Shown piece by piece: positions 8,343 through 15,621 of a DNA stretch of 17,277 bases. Location of the stretch: the NCBI GenBank assembly GCA_002433335.1, contig DJHY01000286.1, positions 1 through 17,277 on the forward strand. The letters are read 5' to 3'. Within the stretch, counting starts at the first letter, position 1. Each line of letters opens with the position of its first letter. The translations under genes were made by a program, and so were the position numbers. The stretch comes from Rhodospirillaceae bacterium UBA6608. GTDB lineage: Bacteria > Pseudomonadota > Alphaproteobacteria > Rhodospirillales_A > Casp-alpha2. The notes under the pieces were generated by a model. The model did not search any database. It had not been told where the DNA came from and saw only the letters and a program-made list of their open reading frames with translations.

Positions 8343-8370
8343 CCCTGGGGCGGTTAATTTCCGCCCAGGG
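8343..8370. terminator. Terminator-like hairpin between convergent genes
   Basis: CCCTGGGGCGG, a TTAATTT loop region and CCGCCCAGGG form a GC-rich stem of about 10 bp with one bulged G. It lies 15 bp after the ABM stop and overlaps the last codons of the convergent acetyltransferase gene. No U-tract follows on either strand, so it may only assist termination or block read-through. Confidence 0.4.
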
Positions 8371-8812
8371 CCAGTTTCATCCCGGCGTGGGAATGGGTGA
8401 AGCCCAGGCTTTCGTAAAACGCCAGGGCGTCCGGCCGTGCCCGGTCCGTGGTTAGCTGAACCATCCGGCAGCCCTTTGCCTTGGCCAGTTCGATGGCGTG
8501 CTCGAACATTGCGCGTCCGATCCCCTGGCCTTGGGCGCGGGGCGCGACGCGCACGCCCTCGATCAGCGCGCGCCAGCCGCCTTGGTGGCTGAGATTGGGA
8601 ATCATCGTGATCTGAAGACAGCCGATGACGCCGGCATCATCCGTGGCGACCAACAAGCGCGAATTCGGGTCCGCCTGAATGGCCTGAAAGGCATCTTCGT
8701 AGCAGTCGGGAAGGGGCGAATCGTACCTTTCCCTGGTTTGGCCGAGGGTATCGTCGGCCAGTAATGCGACAATTGGATCGAGGTCTTCGTGTGAGGCGTC
8801 TCTAAAATTCAT
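8354..8812 (-). CDS. GNAT family N-acetyltransferase
   Basis: A 152-residue acetyl-CoA-dependent acyltransferase with a single GNAT domain. The acetyl-CoA pyrophosphate loop is V89-APRAQGQGIGRAMFEHA (R/Q-x-x-G-x-G/A type). The C-terminal strand-helix region is VQLTTDRARPDALAFYESLGF, where the tyrosine of AFYESLGF is the usual general-acid position. I chose the ATG at 8812 because an excellent ribosome binding site (AGGGAGGA) lies about 12 bases upstream. The open frame continues to 8989, but that extension is not GNAT-like and crosses the divergent promoter region. The substrate, a small molecule or a protein, is unknown. Confidence 0.9.
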   Translation of the reverse strand: MNFRDASHEDLDPIVALLADDTLGQTRERYDSPLPDCYEDAFQAIQADPNSRLLVATDDAGVIGCLQITMIPNLSHQGGWRALIEGVRVAPRAQGQGIGRAMFEHAIELAKAKGCRMVQLTTDRARPDALAFYESLGFTHSHAGMKLALGGN

Positions 8813-8916
8813 ATCAGTTGCTTTTCCTCCCTTGGGTAAATCCAGGAAAACTGCGGTTATTTGATAACATATTAGAATTTCATGCGTTTTCAGGCTACAG
8901 CCTACGCTATTAGGGC

Positions 8917-9522
8917 ATGGATGAATTTGACGGAATAGATCGATATGTGTTGAAATCCTTGCGCCGTTCGGGGGACGGTCTGAACACAATAGCAGTCAGG
9001 GCCAAGGGTGTGCCGTCAAGCGAACACGGGGGAGAGGGAGCGCCGCAAGCGCCGTCGATTGCGGGCATTGGCAGCTCCCGGATTAAACGGGTTCTCGATT
9101 ATTGGGTCGAACAGCGCGCGGAGCGTCGCTTTCCGAGTTGGTCCGATATTTCGTTGATGGACCTGTATGACGTGGCGCCGTTCGTAGCTGTTTTGGACGT
9201 TGAAAACGGCGCGGGTGACCCTGAAGAGACGCGTTTCCGCTACCGCTTTTGCGGAACCTGGCTGGTCGAGGGGCGAAGTGCGATGAGCCCTGCCGACCCG
9301 ACCGGGCGCTGCATCGACGAAGTTCCCTGGCCGTTCGAGCCGATGCCGTTGATCGCGGCTTGCTCCCGCGTCGCCACGTTGAAGATGCCGGTCATGCTCG
9401 CAGCCGGGATGGTCGATGAGTATTCGTACAAGCGGCGCGAGCGTGGTTTCTTCCCGCTTGGGCCTGATGACGGGCAGGTCACTCAAATATTGGCTTGTAT
9501 CGATCAAGTCGAACAGGCGTGA
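8917..9522 (+). CDS. PAS_5-like small PAS domain protein
   Basis: A 201-residue cytoplasmic protein with one PAS-like domain over about residues 55-195. The pattern LDYWVEQRAERRFPSWSDISLMDLYDVAPFVAVLDVE followed by RFRYRFCGTWLVEGR and DPTGRCIDE is typical of the small alphaproteobacterial PAS_5 family, in which the domain stands alone without kinase, cyclase or DNA-binding parts. A ligand or signal role is likely but unknown. The first 50 or so residues are low in predicted structure. The ATG at 8917 lacks a good ribosome binding site, so the true start may be slightly downstream. It is divergent from the acetyltransferase gene across 104 bp of AT-rich DNA. Confidence 0.78.
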   Translation: MDEFDGIDRYVLKSLRRSGDGLNTIAVRAKGVPSSEHGGEGAPQAPSIAGIGSSRIKRVLDYWVEQRAERRFPSWSDISLMDLYDVAPFVAVLDVENGAGDPEETRFRYRFCGTWLVEGRSAMSPADPTGRCIDEVPWPFEPMPLIAACSRVATLKMPVMLAAGMVDEYSYKRRERGFFPLGPDDGQVTQILACIDQVEQA

Positions 9523-9527
9523 TCGCT

Positions 9528-9559
9528 TCGCGACGGCTGGTACTATCGCCGCGTCGCGA
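9528..9559 (+). terminator. Hairpin just downstream of the PAS gene
   Basis: TCGCGACG (9528-9535) pairs perfectly with CGTCGCGA (9552-9559), and a further GC pair extends the stem toward the loop. It begins 5 bp after the PAS gene stop. No U-tract follows, so it is terminator-like at best. The 102-bp gap to the peptidase gene holds nothing else I can name. Confidence 0.4.
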
Positions 9560-9624
9560 CAAGAGATTAAGCTTAGGCATTCCATCCTGCCAATCAGGCC
9601 TCCCAATCAGGAATGACCTAAATC

Positions 9625-10776
9625 ATGAACAATATAACTCCTGCCTCAAATGAACCGGCGCTCGACGCCGAAGAAATCCTTTCCGGTATTCTGGAATGGG
9701 TCCGTATTGAAAGCCCGTCTCATGACGGTGAAGCCGTCAGCCGCGTCGTCGACCTGGCCGAAAAAGCCCATCGCGAATTGGGCATGCAGATCGAACGTAT
9801 TCCCGGCCGCGACGGCTTCGGCGATATCCTGATCACCCGCACGCCCTGGGGCGGCGACGGCCCGGGTATCTTGGTCATGTCGCACCTGGACACGGCCCAG
9901 ATGAAGGGCTCGATCGATGACGTCCTGAAGATCCGCCAAGAAGACGGCAAGGTCTATGGGCCCGGCATCGTCGATATGAAGTCCGGCGCCTATATCGCCC
10001 AGCACGCGTTGCGCCATTTGGTTCGCACCGGTCAGGAAACGCCGTTGCCCATTACCTTCATGTACGTCCCCGACGAAGAAGTCGGCAGCCCGACCTCGCG
10101 CGAGCGCATTATCGAGGAATCGAAAAAGGCCAAGTACGTTCTGGTTACGGAACCGGCCCGCGAAGGCGGCAAGATCGTGACCGCGCGCAACGGCCGCCTG
10201 CAGTACGAAGTAACCGTGACCGGCCGTCCGTCCCATGCCGGGACGCGCCATATGGACGGACGCAACGCAATTAAGGAAATGGCCCATCAGGTTTTGGCGC
10301 TGGAAGCCCTGACCGATTACGAGCGTGGCCTGACCGTTTCCGTTGGTTTGATCAACGGCGGCACCTTGACCAACGTCGTTCCGGCCAAATGCACCATTTC
10401 CGTCGACTCCCGCGTGCCCAACATGGACGTCGCGAACGAGGTCATGGCGAAGATCGAAGGCCTGACGCCTGTCGATCCCGACTGCACGATCACGATCGAA
10501 GGCGGCATTGACCGTCCGCCCTATGAAAAGAACGAAGTGATTACCGAGCTGTTTGAGCACGCCAAAGGCCTGGCGGCGGAAATCGGATTCGAGCTTCAAG
10601 ACCTGAAAACCGGTGGTGGTTCCGACGGCAACTTCGCGGGCGCATTGGGTATCCCCACGTTGGACGGTCTGGGTGCCGATGGGGCCGGGGCCCATTCCCA
10701 CAAGGAGTTCATTTATTATGACTCCATGGTTCCCCGTTGCCGGTTGATGATCCGTCTGTTCGAGACGCTGACCTGA
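9625..10776 (+). CDS. M20 family metallopeptidase (glutamate carboxypeptidase/CPG2-like)
   Basis: A 383-residue zinc exopeptidase or amidohydrolase with two zinc sites. Ligands visible in order are H87 and D89 (SHLDT), D117 (GPGIVDMKSG), catalytic E151 with E152 (PDEEVGS), E176 (VTEPA) and H357 (GAGAHSHKE). The dimerisation (lid) domain inserts after about 185 and contains RPSHAG (201-206) and the GGTLTNVVPAKC segment. All catalytic residues are present, so it should be active. There is no signal peptide, so it probably acts in the cytoplasm on an N-acyl amino acid or small peptide. The start has only a distant AGGA. It stands alone: the upstream gene is unrelated and the next is convergent. 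Confidence 0.93.
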   Translation: MNNITPASNEPALDAEEILSGILEWVRIESPSHDGEAVSRVVDLAEKAHRELGMQIERIPGRDGFGDILITRTPWGGDGPGILVMSHLDTAQMKGSIDDVLKIRQEDGKVYGPGIVDMKSGAYIAQHALRHLVRTGQETPLPITFMYVPDEEVGSPTSRERIIEESKKAKYVLVTEPAREGGKIVTARNGRLQYEVTVTGRPSHAGTRHMDGRNAIKEMAHQVLALEALTDYERGLTVSVGLINGGTLTNVVPAKCTISVDSRVPNMDVANEVMAKIEGLTPVDPDCTITIEGGIDRPPYEKNEVITELFEHAKGLAAEIGFELQDLKTGGGSDGNFAGALGIPTLDGLGADGAGAHSHKEFIYYDSMVPRCRLMIRLFETLT

Positions 10777-10785
10777 TCAACCCAT

Positions 10786-10841
10786 AAAAACGCCCCGTCA
10801 CCGGTCTTTCTGCGGTTCACGCAGGACCGGTTGGCGGGGCG
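10786..10841 (-). terminator. Intrinsic terminator of the XRE regulator gene
   Basis: A long stem: CGCCCCG (10791-10797) pairs with CGGGGCG (10835-10841), CCGGTC (10801-10806) with GACCGG (10825-10830), and CTGCG with CGCAG around a GTTCA loop. On the minus strand it is followed directly by TTTTT (plus A's at 10786-10790), the classic rho-independent layout. It lies 58 bp past the XRE stop. The hairpin could also stop the convergent peptidase transcript, although there is no U-tract in that direction. Confidence 0.88.
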
Positions 10842-10899
10842 GGTTCTCCCAAGGGCTGACCGGGTCCTTGTCCGGCCAAAACACCACAAAGCGCGAAAA

Positions 10900-11358
10900 T
10901 CAGTCCCAGTCGGCTTTGGACAGGGACGCGATCAGATCGTGCACGGCGCGGCGCTTGCGCGGATTGTCGATGGCGTAATACGCCGTGACCAGTTCCGTCG
11001 TTTCGCTCGACCCCATGACATCCGAGGAATCGCGCGGGTCTTCGGAAAAGGTCACGTCCAGGTCGAAGTTATCCTGCGACATCTCGACGTCGGTCGGCAT
11101 GGCGTCGAAGAAGTAGGCAACGGGAACGCCCAGGATCTGGCTCAACTGAAACAGACGGCTGGCGCCGATGCGGTTGGCGCCCCGCTCATATTTCTGAATT
11201 TGCTGGAACGTCAGGCCCAGGGAGTCCCCCAATTCTCCTTGGCTCATTCCTTTGAGCTTCCGCTGTTCGCGAACCCGTCCGCCAACATGGATGTCGACCG
11301 GATGCGGCACGCCGGGCGGCATGCGGTTGGGATGCGGTTTTTCGGACAATTTGGGCAT
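10900..11358 (-). CDS. XRE family helix-turn-helix regulator (PraR/PhrR-like)
   Basis: A 152-residue DNA-binding protein. After a proline-rich N terminus comes HPVDIHVGGRVREQRKLKGMSQGELGDSLGLTFQQIQKYERGANRIGASRLFQLSQILGVPVAYFF (about 19-84), an XRE/Cro helix-turn-helix. The VDIHVG, TFQQIQKYE-G-NR and ASRL features recall the rhizobial PraR/PhrR group. Acidic linker DVEMSQDNFDLDVTFSEDPRD follows, then a conserved C-terminal helix pair (ELVTAYYAIDNPRKRRAVHDLIASL). Such regulators typically act in growth-state, quorum-sensing or stress control; the targets here are unknown. AAGGAG lies somewhat far (about 13 bases) before the ATG. The gene has its own terminator and candidate operator, so it is probably a separate unit from the cluster upstream. 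Confidence 0.88.
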   Translation of the reverse strand: MPKLSEKPHPNRMPPGVPHPVDIHVGGRVREQRKLKGMSQGELGDSLGLTFQQIQKYERGANRIGASRLFQLSQILGVPVAYFFDAMPTDVEMSQDNFDLDVTFSEDPRDSSDVMGSSETTELVTAYYAIDNPRKRRAVHDLIASLSKADWD

Positions 11359-11417
11359 AGGGGGAGCGGCTCCTTATTCTCGGTCGATTGAACTTCGCCT
11401 TTTTATGCGGCCAATTT

Positions 11418-11438
11418 GTGGCGGCTTGGTGCCGCCAC
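11418..11438 (-). terminator. Terminator-like hairpin after the citryl-CoA lyase cluster
   Basis: GTGGCGGC-TTGGT-GCCGCCAC is a perfect 8-bp stem with a 5-base loop, between the lyase stop and the XRE start. No U-tract follows on the minus strand (it runs AAATTGG), so it may be a weak terminator for the six-gene cluster or a leader structure of the XRE mRNA. Confidence 0.42.
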
Positions 11439-11467
11439 GATTCGCCCGGAAATTAGCACGCTGCATA

Positions 11468-11486
11468 CGTCTATGTTATCTAGACG
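11468..11486. promoter_or_regulatory. Palindromic site upstream of the XRE regulator
   Basis: CGTCTA-TGTTATC-TAGACG is a perfect inverted repeat with 6-bp arms and a 7-bp AT-rich spacer, 110 bp upstream of the XRE start. The size suits a dimeric XRE repressor, so autoregulation is plausible. No -10/-35 pair could be placed with confidence. Confidence 0.4.
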
Positions 11487-11526
11487 AAAGTTCTAAAAGT
11501 CAGACCGACTCCGCGTCCGACACCCC

Positions 11527-12312
11527 TCAATGGTCGTGATCTACCTTTGCATTACCCGCATAGGGGATTTCTTCCTCCACCGTGTCCCAGATGAACCGCG
11601 CGGTCGGAACTTCGCGTTCTTCGGCGATATGGGCGACCAAGCCGGCGGCGCGGGCGATTACCGCAAAGCCGCGCATGATTTCGGGCGAGATGCCGATTTC
11701 CGACAGAACGGCCGCCGTACCGCCGGTGGCGTTGATGGTCATATGCTTGCCGGCCGCCGCGTCGACGGCTTTGCTCAGGACCTCGATCGCGTGGATGTAG
11801 TCGCCTTTGACGCCGTTGGCGCGGGCGATCTCGAACAGTTTCGGCGTGCGCGGATCGTCCGGCTTGTGCAGGTGATGGCCGAAGCCCGGCATGTATTTAC
11901 GGGCGGCCTTGTGTTCGGCGACGATACGCGTCGCGGCGGTTTCCAGATCTTCGTCGCCTTCGACCATCTCGCGCAGCAGTTTGGAGCAGTTCTCCATGGT
12001 GCCGACGAAGGTCGAGCCGACGTTCATGATCCCGGCGGCGACAGCGGCCTGAAGGGCCTCGGGCGCGGAATGATAGGTCAGGCGCGTGGCGACGGCGCTG
12101 GGGGTCAGGCCATGTTCCATCAGGGCCAGCAGCACGGCATCGATGATCGCGACGTCGGCGGCCGACGGCTCGCGGTTCAGGATGTGGCGGATCATCGCCT
12201 CGGTGAAGGTCATCTTGCCCATCATTTCGGTGACCAGGTTCTGATCCCGGTAGTAGAGGGCTGTCAGCGAGTGTGTCGCCAGTTTCTGGGTCGGATGTTT
12301 CTTCTCGGACAT
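11527..12312 (-). CDS. Citryl-CoA lyase-like protein (citrate synthase family)
   Basis: A 261-residue protein of the small citrate-synthase-fold group that includes citryl-CoA lyase and the C-terminal part of ATP-citrate lyase. It should cleave a beta-hydroxyacyl-CoA such as citryl- or a citramalyl-type CoA by retro-Claisen reaction, releasing acetyl-CoA or a homologue plus a 2-oxo acid. Visible landmarks are EHGLTPS with H67 (the first catalytic His position), MPGFGHHLHKPDDPR with H146 and R155, and HIAEERE near the end. The usual catalytic Asp of the N-x-D-G segment appears to be Thr196 (INATGGTAAVL), if I align it correctly. The start is 4 bp after the ligase stop, with AGGAG in the end of the ligase gene, so the two are co-translated. 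The function assigned here is inferred from family and neighbour. Confidence 0.82.
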   Translation of the reverse strand: MSEKKHPTQKLATHSLTALYYRDQNLVTEMMGKMTFTEAMIRHILNREPSAADVAIIDAVLLALMEHGLTPSAVATRLTYHSAPEALQAAVAAGIMNVGSTFVGTMENCSKLLREMVEGDEDLETAATRIVAEHKAARKYMPGFGHHLHKPDDPRTPKLFEIARANGVKGDYIHAIEVLSKAVDAAAGKHMTINATGGTAAVLSEIGISPEIMRGFAVIARAAGLVAHIAEEREVPTARFIWDTVEEEIPYAGNAKVDHDH

Positions 12313-12316
12313 GGGA

Positions 12317-13846
12317 TCAGGACTCCTGGAATTGGGCTTTGGCTTCGCGGCGCAGGACTTTACCGACCGGGCTGCGCGGCAGCTCGTTGACGAAGTGCAC
12401 GCGCTTCGGCGCCTTCACGGAATCAAGCCGCGATTTGACGTATTGGATGATGTCGGCTTCGTCGGCAGGCTGGCCCGCATGGACCTCGACGGCGGCCTGC
12501 ACGGCCTCGCCCCATTTGTCGTCGGGCAAGCCGAATACGACGCATTCCTTGACCGAAGGATGCTGGCCCAACACCGCCTCTACATCGGACGGGAAGACGT
12601 TGAACCCGCCGGTCACGATCATGTCGCGGATGCGATCCTTGATATAGATAAAGCCGTCTTCTTCGATCTCGGCGACGTCTCCGGTATAGAGCCAGCCGTC
12701 CTTGATGGTCTCGGCGGTGGCTTCCGGCATGTCGAGGTAGCCCTTCATCATCAGCTCGGACTTGATGACGATCTCGCCGGCCTGGCCGGTCGGCAGGAAG
12801 TTACCGTCCTTGTCGATGACGCGCACATCGCAGCGGTCCGTGGCATGGCCGCAAGACGACAGGCGATGGTCGTTGTCGATCCAATCGCGGGCCCGCATCA
12901 CGGTGACGATCTGCGGCACCTCGGTCTGGCCGTAGCAGGTTTCCAGCGCGTTGTTGAACAGCGGCAGGCCGCGCTTGATCTCCGTCGCGCGCATCGCCGC
13001 GCCGCCGATGATGACGTGCTTCAGTGATTTGAAATCACGCTTCGACAAGTCCTCTTCGGCCATCATCATGTAGATTACGGTCGGCGGCAGGAACACGGTG
13101 GTCGCCCGGTCGGTTTCGATCGCGTCGGTGATCAAGGCGGGGCGCGCCGGCTGCGGCATGAACACATGCATGCCGCCTTGCGCCAGGACCGGGACCAACA
13201 GGGTTCCGGTGCCATGGGTCATCGGGGCGGCCAGCAGGTTGCGGTCATCCTGGTCCAGTTCGAACGAGCGGATCATCAGGTCGATGCAGGTGTGCCACAC
13301 GCGATAGGTCTGCTGTACGCCCTTGGGCCGTCCGGACGAGCCGCCGGTGAACTTAATGGCCTGGACGTCGTCCGGGGCCAGTTCGTGGCGCTTCGGCATC
13401 TTGCCGGCGAAGTCGGCCATCATGGCGGCAACGTTCAGGTCCCCGCCGCAGGCGTGCTCCGGGCCGCCGAGCGGCTGGCCGCGCACCACGGTCGCCGAAC
13501 CCGGGTCGAACCGGCCCAGGCAGTTGGCGTCGGAGACGATGATCGACGGCGCGGTCGTTTCGACCATGCGCGACAGTTCTTCCTCGCCGTTGCGTGGGTT
13601 CAGGGGAACCCAGGTCTTGCCCGAAGCCAGCGTGCCCAGGAACGCGGTCAAATGTTCGACCGTGTTGTAGCCGCAGATGCCGACCCGGCTTTGCGGCGTC
13701 GGGTCGATGTCCTGAAGGGCCGCGGCCATGGCATTGACGCGCGCGGCCAGTTCGCCGTGGGTCAGGGTGAAATCACCGTCCTTGATGGCGATGCGGTCGG
13801 GCGCCTTTTCTGCGGCGCGGAAGAAATGATCGATGGGCAGGTCCAT
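12317..13846 (-). CDS. Acyl-CoA synthetase (AMP-dependent ligase, ANL superfamily)
   Basis: A 509-residue ATP-dependent acid:CoA ligase that makes an acyl-AMP and then an acyl-CoA. The P-loop-like A3 motif is FTGGSSGRPKG (166-176). YGQTE at 305-309 is the A5 motif, YTGD (387-390) binds AMP ribose, and KDRIRDMIVTGGFNVFP (403-419) is the hinge. The C-terminal PRSPVGKVLRRE supplies the catalytic lysine. All core motifs are present. The length matches medium-chain or aromatic acid ligases, but the acid cannot be predicted. The ligase stop is 4 bp before the lyase start, suggesting its CoA ester is the lyase substrate or a precursor. The ribosome binding site is weak. Confidence 0.93.
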   Translation of the reverse strand: MDLPIDHFFRAAEKAPDRIAIKDGDFTLTHGELAARVNAMAAALQDIDPTPQSRVGICGYNTVEHLTAFLGTLASGKTWVPLNPRNGEEELSRMVETTAPSIIVSDANCLGRFDPGSATVVRGQPLGGPEHACGGDLNVAAMMADFAGKMPKRHELAPDDVQAIKFTGGSSGRPKGVQQTYRVWHTCIDLMIRSFELDQDDRNLLAAPMTHGTGTLLVPVLAQGGMHVFMPQPARPALITDAIETDRATTVFLPPTVIYMMMAEEDLSKRDFKSLKHVIIGGAAMRATEIKRGLPLFNNALETCYGQTEVPQIVTVMRARDWIDNDHRLSSCGHATDRCDVRVIDKDGNFLPTGQAGEIVIKSELMMKGYLDMPEATAETIKDGWLYTGDVAEIEEDGFIYIKDRIRDMIVTGGFNVFPSDVEAVLGQHPSVKECVVFGLPDDKWGEAVQAAVEVHAGQPADEADIIQYVKSRLDSVKAPKRVHFVNELPRSPVGKVLRREAKAQFQES

Positions 13847-13906
13847 GGTGACGGCCTTCGCAGTCTATTGAGAAAAGTCGAATGGATTTCGGTGGGCGGA
13901 GGGAGC

Positions 13907-14431
13907 TCAGTCCTGAGGTTTCATCTCTGTCTTGTAGCGCTTCCAGCGTTCCACATAGTGGGGCGGAATATAGGCGAGCATTTCCTTTTGGGCGTCGCTG
14001 ACTTCCTTGATGATCTTGCCGGGGATGCCCATGACCAGGGAATTGTCGGGAATTTCCTTCCCTTCGCCGATCAATGCCTTGCCGCCGATGATGCAGTTCT
14101 TGCCGATCTTGGCGCCGTTCAGGACGACCGCGCCGATGCCGATCATCGTGCCGTCACCGATGGTGCAGCCGTGCAGCATGACCATATGGGCGATCGTGCA
14201 ATGGGCGCCGATGGTCAGGGGATAGCCCGGGTCCGTATGCAGCACGCTGCCGTCTTGAATCTGGCTGCCCTCGCCGATGGTGATGGTGTCGTTGTCGCCG
14301 CGGATGGTCGCGCCGAACCAGACGCTTGCATCCTTTTTCAGAACGACGTCGCCGATCACGGCGGCATTGGGGGCGATCCAGTAATTGTCGCCGTCCGTCT
14401 GCACCCGTTTGTCGCCCAGGGAATATTTCAT
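13907..14431 (-). CDS. Gamma-carbonic anhydrase family hexapeptide-repeat protein (PaaY/CaiE-like)
   Basis: A 174-residue left-handed beta-helix protein, trimeric in the family. Hexapeptide repeats run from about 20 to 140. The metal-binding histidines H65 (VLHTDPGYP), H82 and H87 ([10 protein letters not shown]) have the spacing of gamma-carbonic anhydrases, and R44/D46 (RGDN) match the conserved pair. Some relatives, such as PaaY, act as acyl-CoA thioesterases, and CaiE belongs to a CoA-dependent carnitine pathway. Its place in a CoA-ester operon makes a role of that kind plausible, though carbonic anhydrase activity is not excluded. I chose the ATG at 14431 for its strong GGGAGGA site; a longer open frame upstream crosses the intercistronic hairpins. 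Confidence 0.9.
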   Translation of the reverse strand: MKYSLGDKRVQTDGDNYWIAPNAAVIGDVVLKKDASVWFGATIRGDNDTITIGEGSQIQDGSVLHTDPGYPLTIGAHCTIAHMVMLHGCTIGDGTMIGIGAVVLNGAKIGKNCIIGGKALIGEGKEIPDNSLVMGIPGKIIKEVSDAQKEMLAYIPPHYVERWKRYKTEMKPQD

Positions 14432-14466
14432 GCTGTCCTCCCGATTTTTGTTTCTTTTGCTATAGC

Positions 14467-14505
14467 GCCCCGCGCCGGGCGGGGCAATTCCGCGTGGCAG
14501 CGCGG
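14467..14505. repeat. Two adjacent GC-rich hairpins between cistrons
   Basis: GCCCCGC-GCCGG-GCGGGGC (14467-14485) and CCGCG-TGGCAG-CGCGG (14490-14505) lie in the 77-bp gap between the serine hydrolase stop and the gamma-carbonic-anhydrase start. Neither is followed by a U-tract on the minus strand. They may trim or stabilise the polycistronic mRNA, or cause partial termination within the cluster. Confidence 0.5.
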
Positions 14506-14508
14506 CGA

Positions 14509-15621
14509 TTATTCCATCGCGGCCATGAAGCCCGAAATCAGGGCGTCCATGGAGCCCTGATCGACCCAACGGAACACGGCCAGAATATCCTGCTCCTGGT
14601 CGATCCAGATCAGGTTCGATCCGGCGCCAAGGGCGAAGAAGCTGGTTTCCGGGGCCGACGGGTACTGTTTGCGGTCGGTGTTCAGCCACCACAGGAAGCC
14701 ATAGACCGGGTTCAGCGGGCAGGGCGCGCGCAAGGCATCGACCCAGCCTTCGGGCAGGATGCGATGGCCGTCCCAGACGCCGTCATGTTTGATCATCATC
14801 CCGAACCGGGCGTGGTCGAGGGACGAAATCTGCATGCCGCCGCCCCAATGGGTGCCGCCGGGGACCGAGGGCATTTCCACGCCGTCGATCAGCACGTTGG
14901 AATTACGATATCCGACCCAGCGCCAGGTATCCGACGCGCCGATCGGCGCCATCACGGAATCGCGCAGGACCTCGGCCAGGGGGTGGCGGAAGACGTGAAG
15001 CAAAGCCAGGGACAGGACGTTGACCCGGACGTCGTTGTATTCCCAATAGGTGCCGGGCGCGGACAGATCGCGCTTTTGCCCTTTGCGGGAATTGTCGCCG
15101 TCCGCGCCGATGACCCGGAAATGGTCGACCTGGTCCGGCTTGTCGAACAGCGTGCCCTGCCATTCGCTGGTCTGCTGCAGCAGGTGCCGCCAGGTGATCG
15201 AGGCATTCTGTTGCGAGGAAAACCAGTCGCCATCGACGTATCCGGCGACGGTGTCGTCCAGGTCGGAAATCAGGCCTTCGCCGACCGCTAGGCCGGCCAG
15301 GATCGACAGGTAGCTTTTGGCGATGGAAAAGGTCATATCGGCGCGCGCCGGATCACCCCATTGGGCCGCGATCCGCCCGCCGCGGATGAACAGCCCCGCG
15401 GGGCCGCCCCGGGCGGCGACGGGGCCGAGGATTTCGTTCCAGGGGGCAGGTTCGTCCTGGGTCAGCGAGGGTAGGAACTCTGCCTTGTCCAGGTCGCGCG
15501 GCCATTTGCTTTCCGCGTTCTCGGCGAAGGTAACGGCGTCTTTCAGGCGATCAGGGTTCAGTCCGGCGTCGGCGGGGGCGACCTTTTCCCAGGGTTGGTC
15601 GGCAGGCGGGAAGTAGGTCAT
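14509..15621 (-). CDS. Serine hydrolase, beta-lactamase/esterase family
   Basis: A 370-residue serine hydrolase of the class C beta-lactamase-like superfamily (esterases, lactonases, amidases, DD-peptidases). The nucleophile motif SxxK is S99-IAK102 ([11 protein letters not shown]). The second motif is WEYNDVRVN with Y195, where Asp197 takes the place of the usual Asn of Y-x-N. The third, normally K/H-x-G, corresponds to FFALGAGSN near 340. There is no signal peptide ([11 protein letters not shown]), so it is cytoplasmic, which argues against antibiotic resistance and for a catabolic ester, lactone or amide hydrolase. Its start overlaps the GntR stop by 4 bp (ATGA type), so it is translationally coupled to the regulator. 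Confidence 0.9.
   Translation of the reverse strand: MTYFPPADQPWEKVAPADAGLNPDRLKDAVTFAENAESKWPRDLDKAEFLPSLTQDEPAPWNEILGPVAARGGPAGLFIRGGRIAAQWGDPARADMTFSIAKSYLSILAGLAVGEGLISDLDDTVAGYVDGDWFSSQQNASITWRHLLQQTSEWQGTLFDKPDQVDHFRVIGADGDNSRKGQKRDLSAPGTYWEYNDVRVNVLSLALLHVFRHPLAEVLRDSVMAPIGASDTWRWVGYRNSNVLIDGVEMPSVPGGTHWGGGMQISSLDHARFGMMIKHDGVWDGHRILPEGWVDALRAPCPLNPVYGFLWWLNTDRKQYPSAPETSFFALGAGSNLIWIDQEQDILAVFRWVDQGSMDALISGFMAAME

Noticed and set aside
8892..8903. AGGCTACAGCCT near-palindrome before the PAS gene
   Set aside because: Arms are only 5 bp with a 2-base centre, no second copy was seen, and no regulator is adjacent, so chance is the simplest explanation.
9646..10701. A 351-codon minus-strand frame opposite the M20 peptidase
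   Set aside because: Antisense shadow; the plus strand encodes all zinc ligands of the M20 family.
13166..14560. A 464-codon plus-strand frame opposite the acyl-CoA synthetase and gamma-CA genes
   Set aside because: Antisense shadow; composition is compositionally biased and has no motif, while the minus-strand genes carry full catalytic motifs.
14432..14692. Upstream extension of the gamma-CA frame by 87 codons
   Set aside because: It crosses the serine hydrolase gene's end and two hairpins, while the ATG at 14431 has a strong ribosome binding site and matches the family's N terminus.
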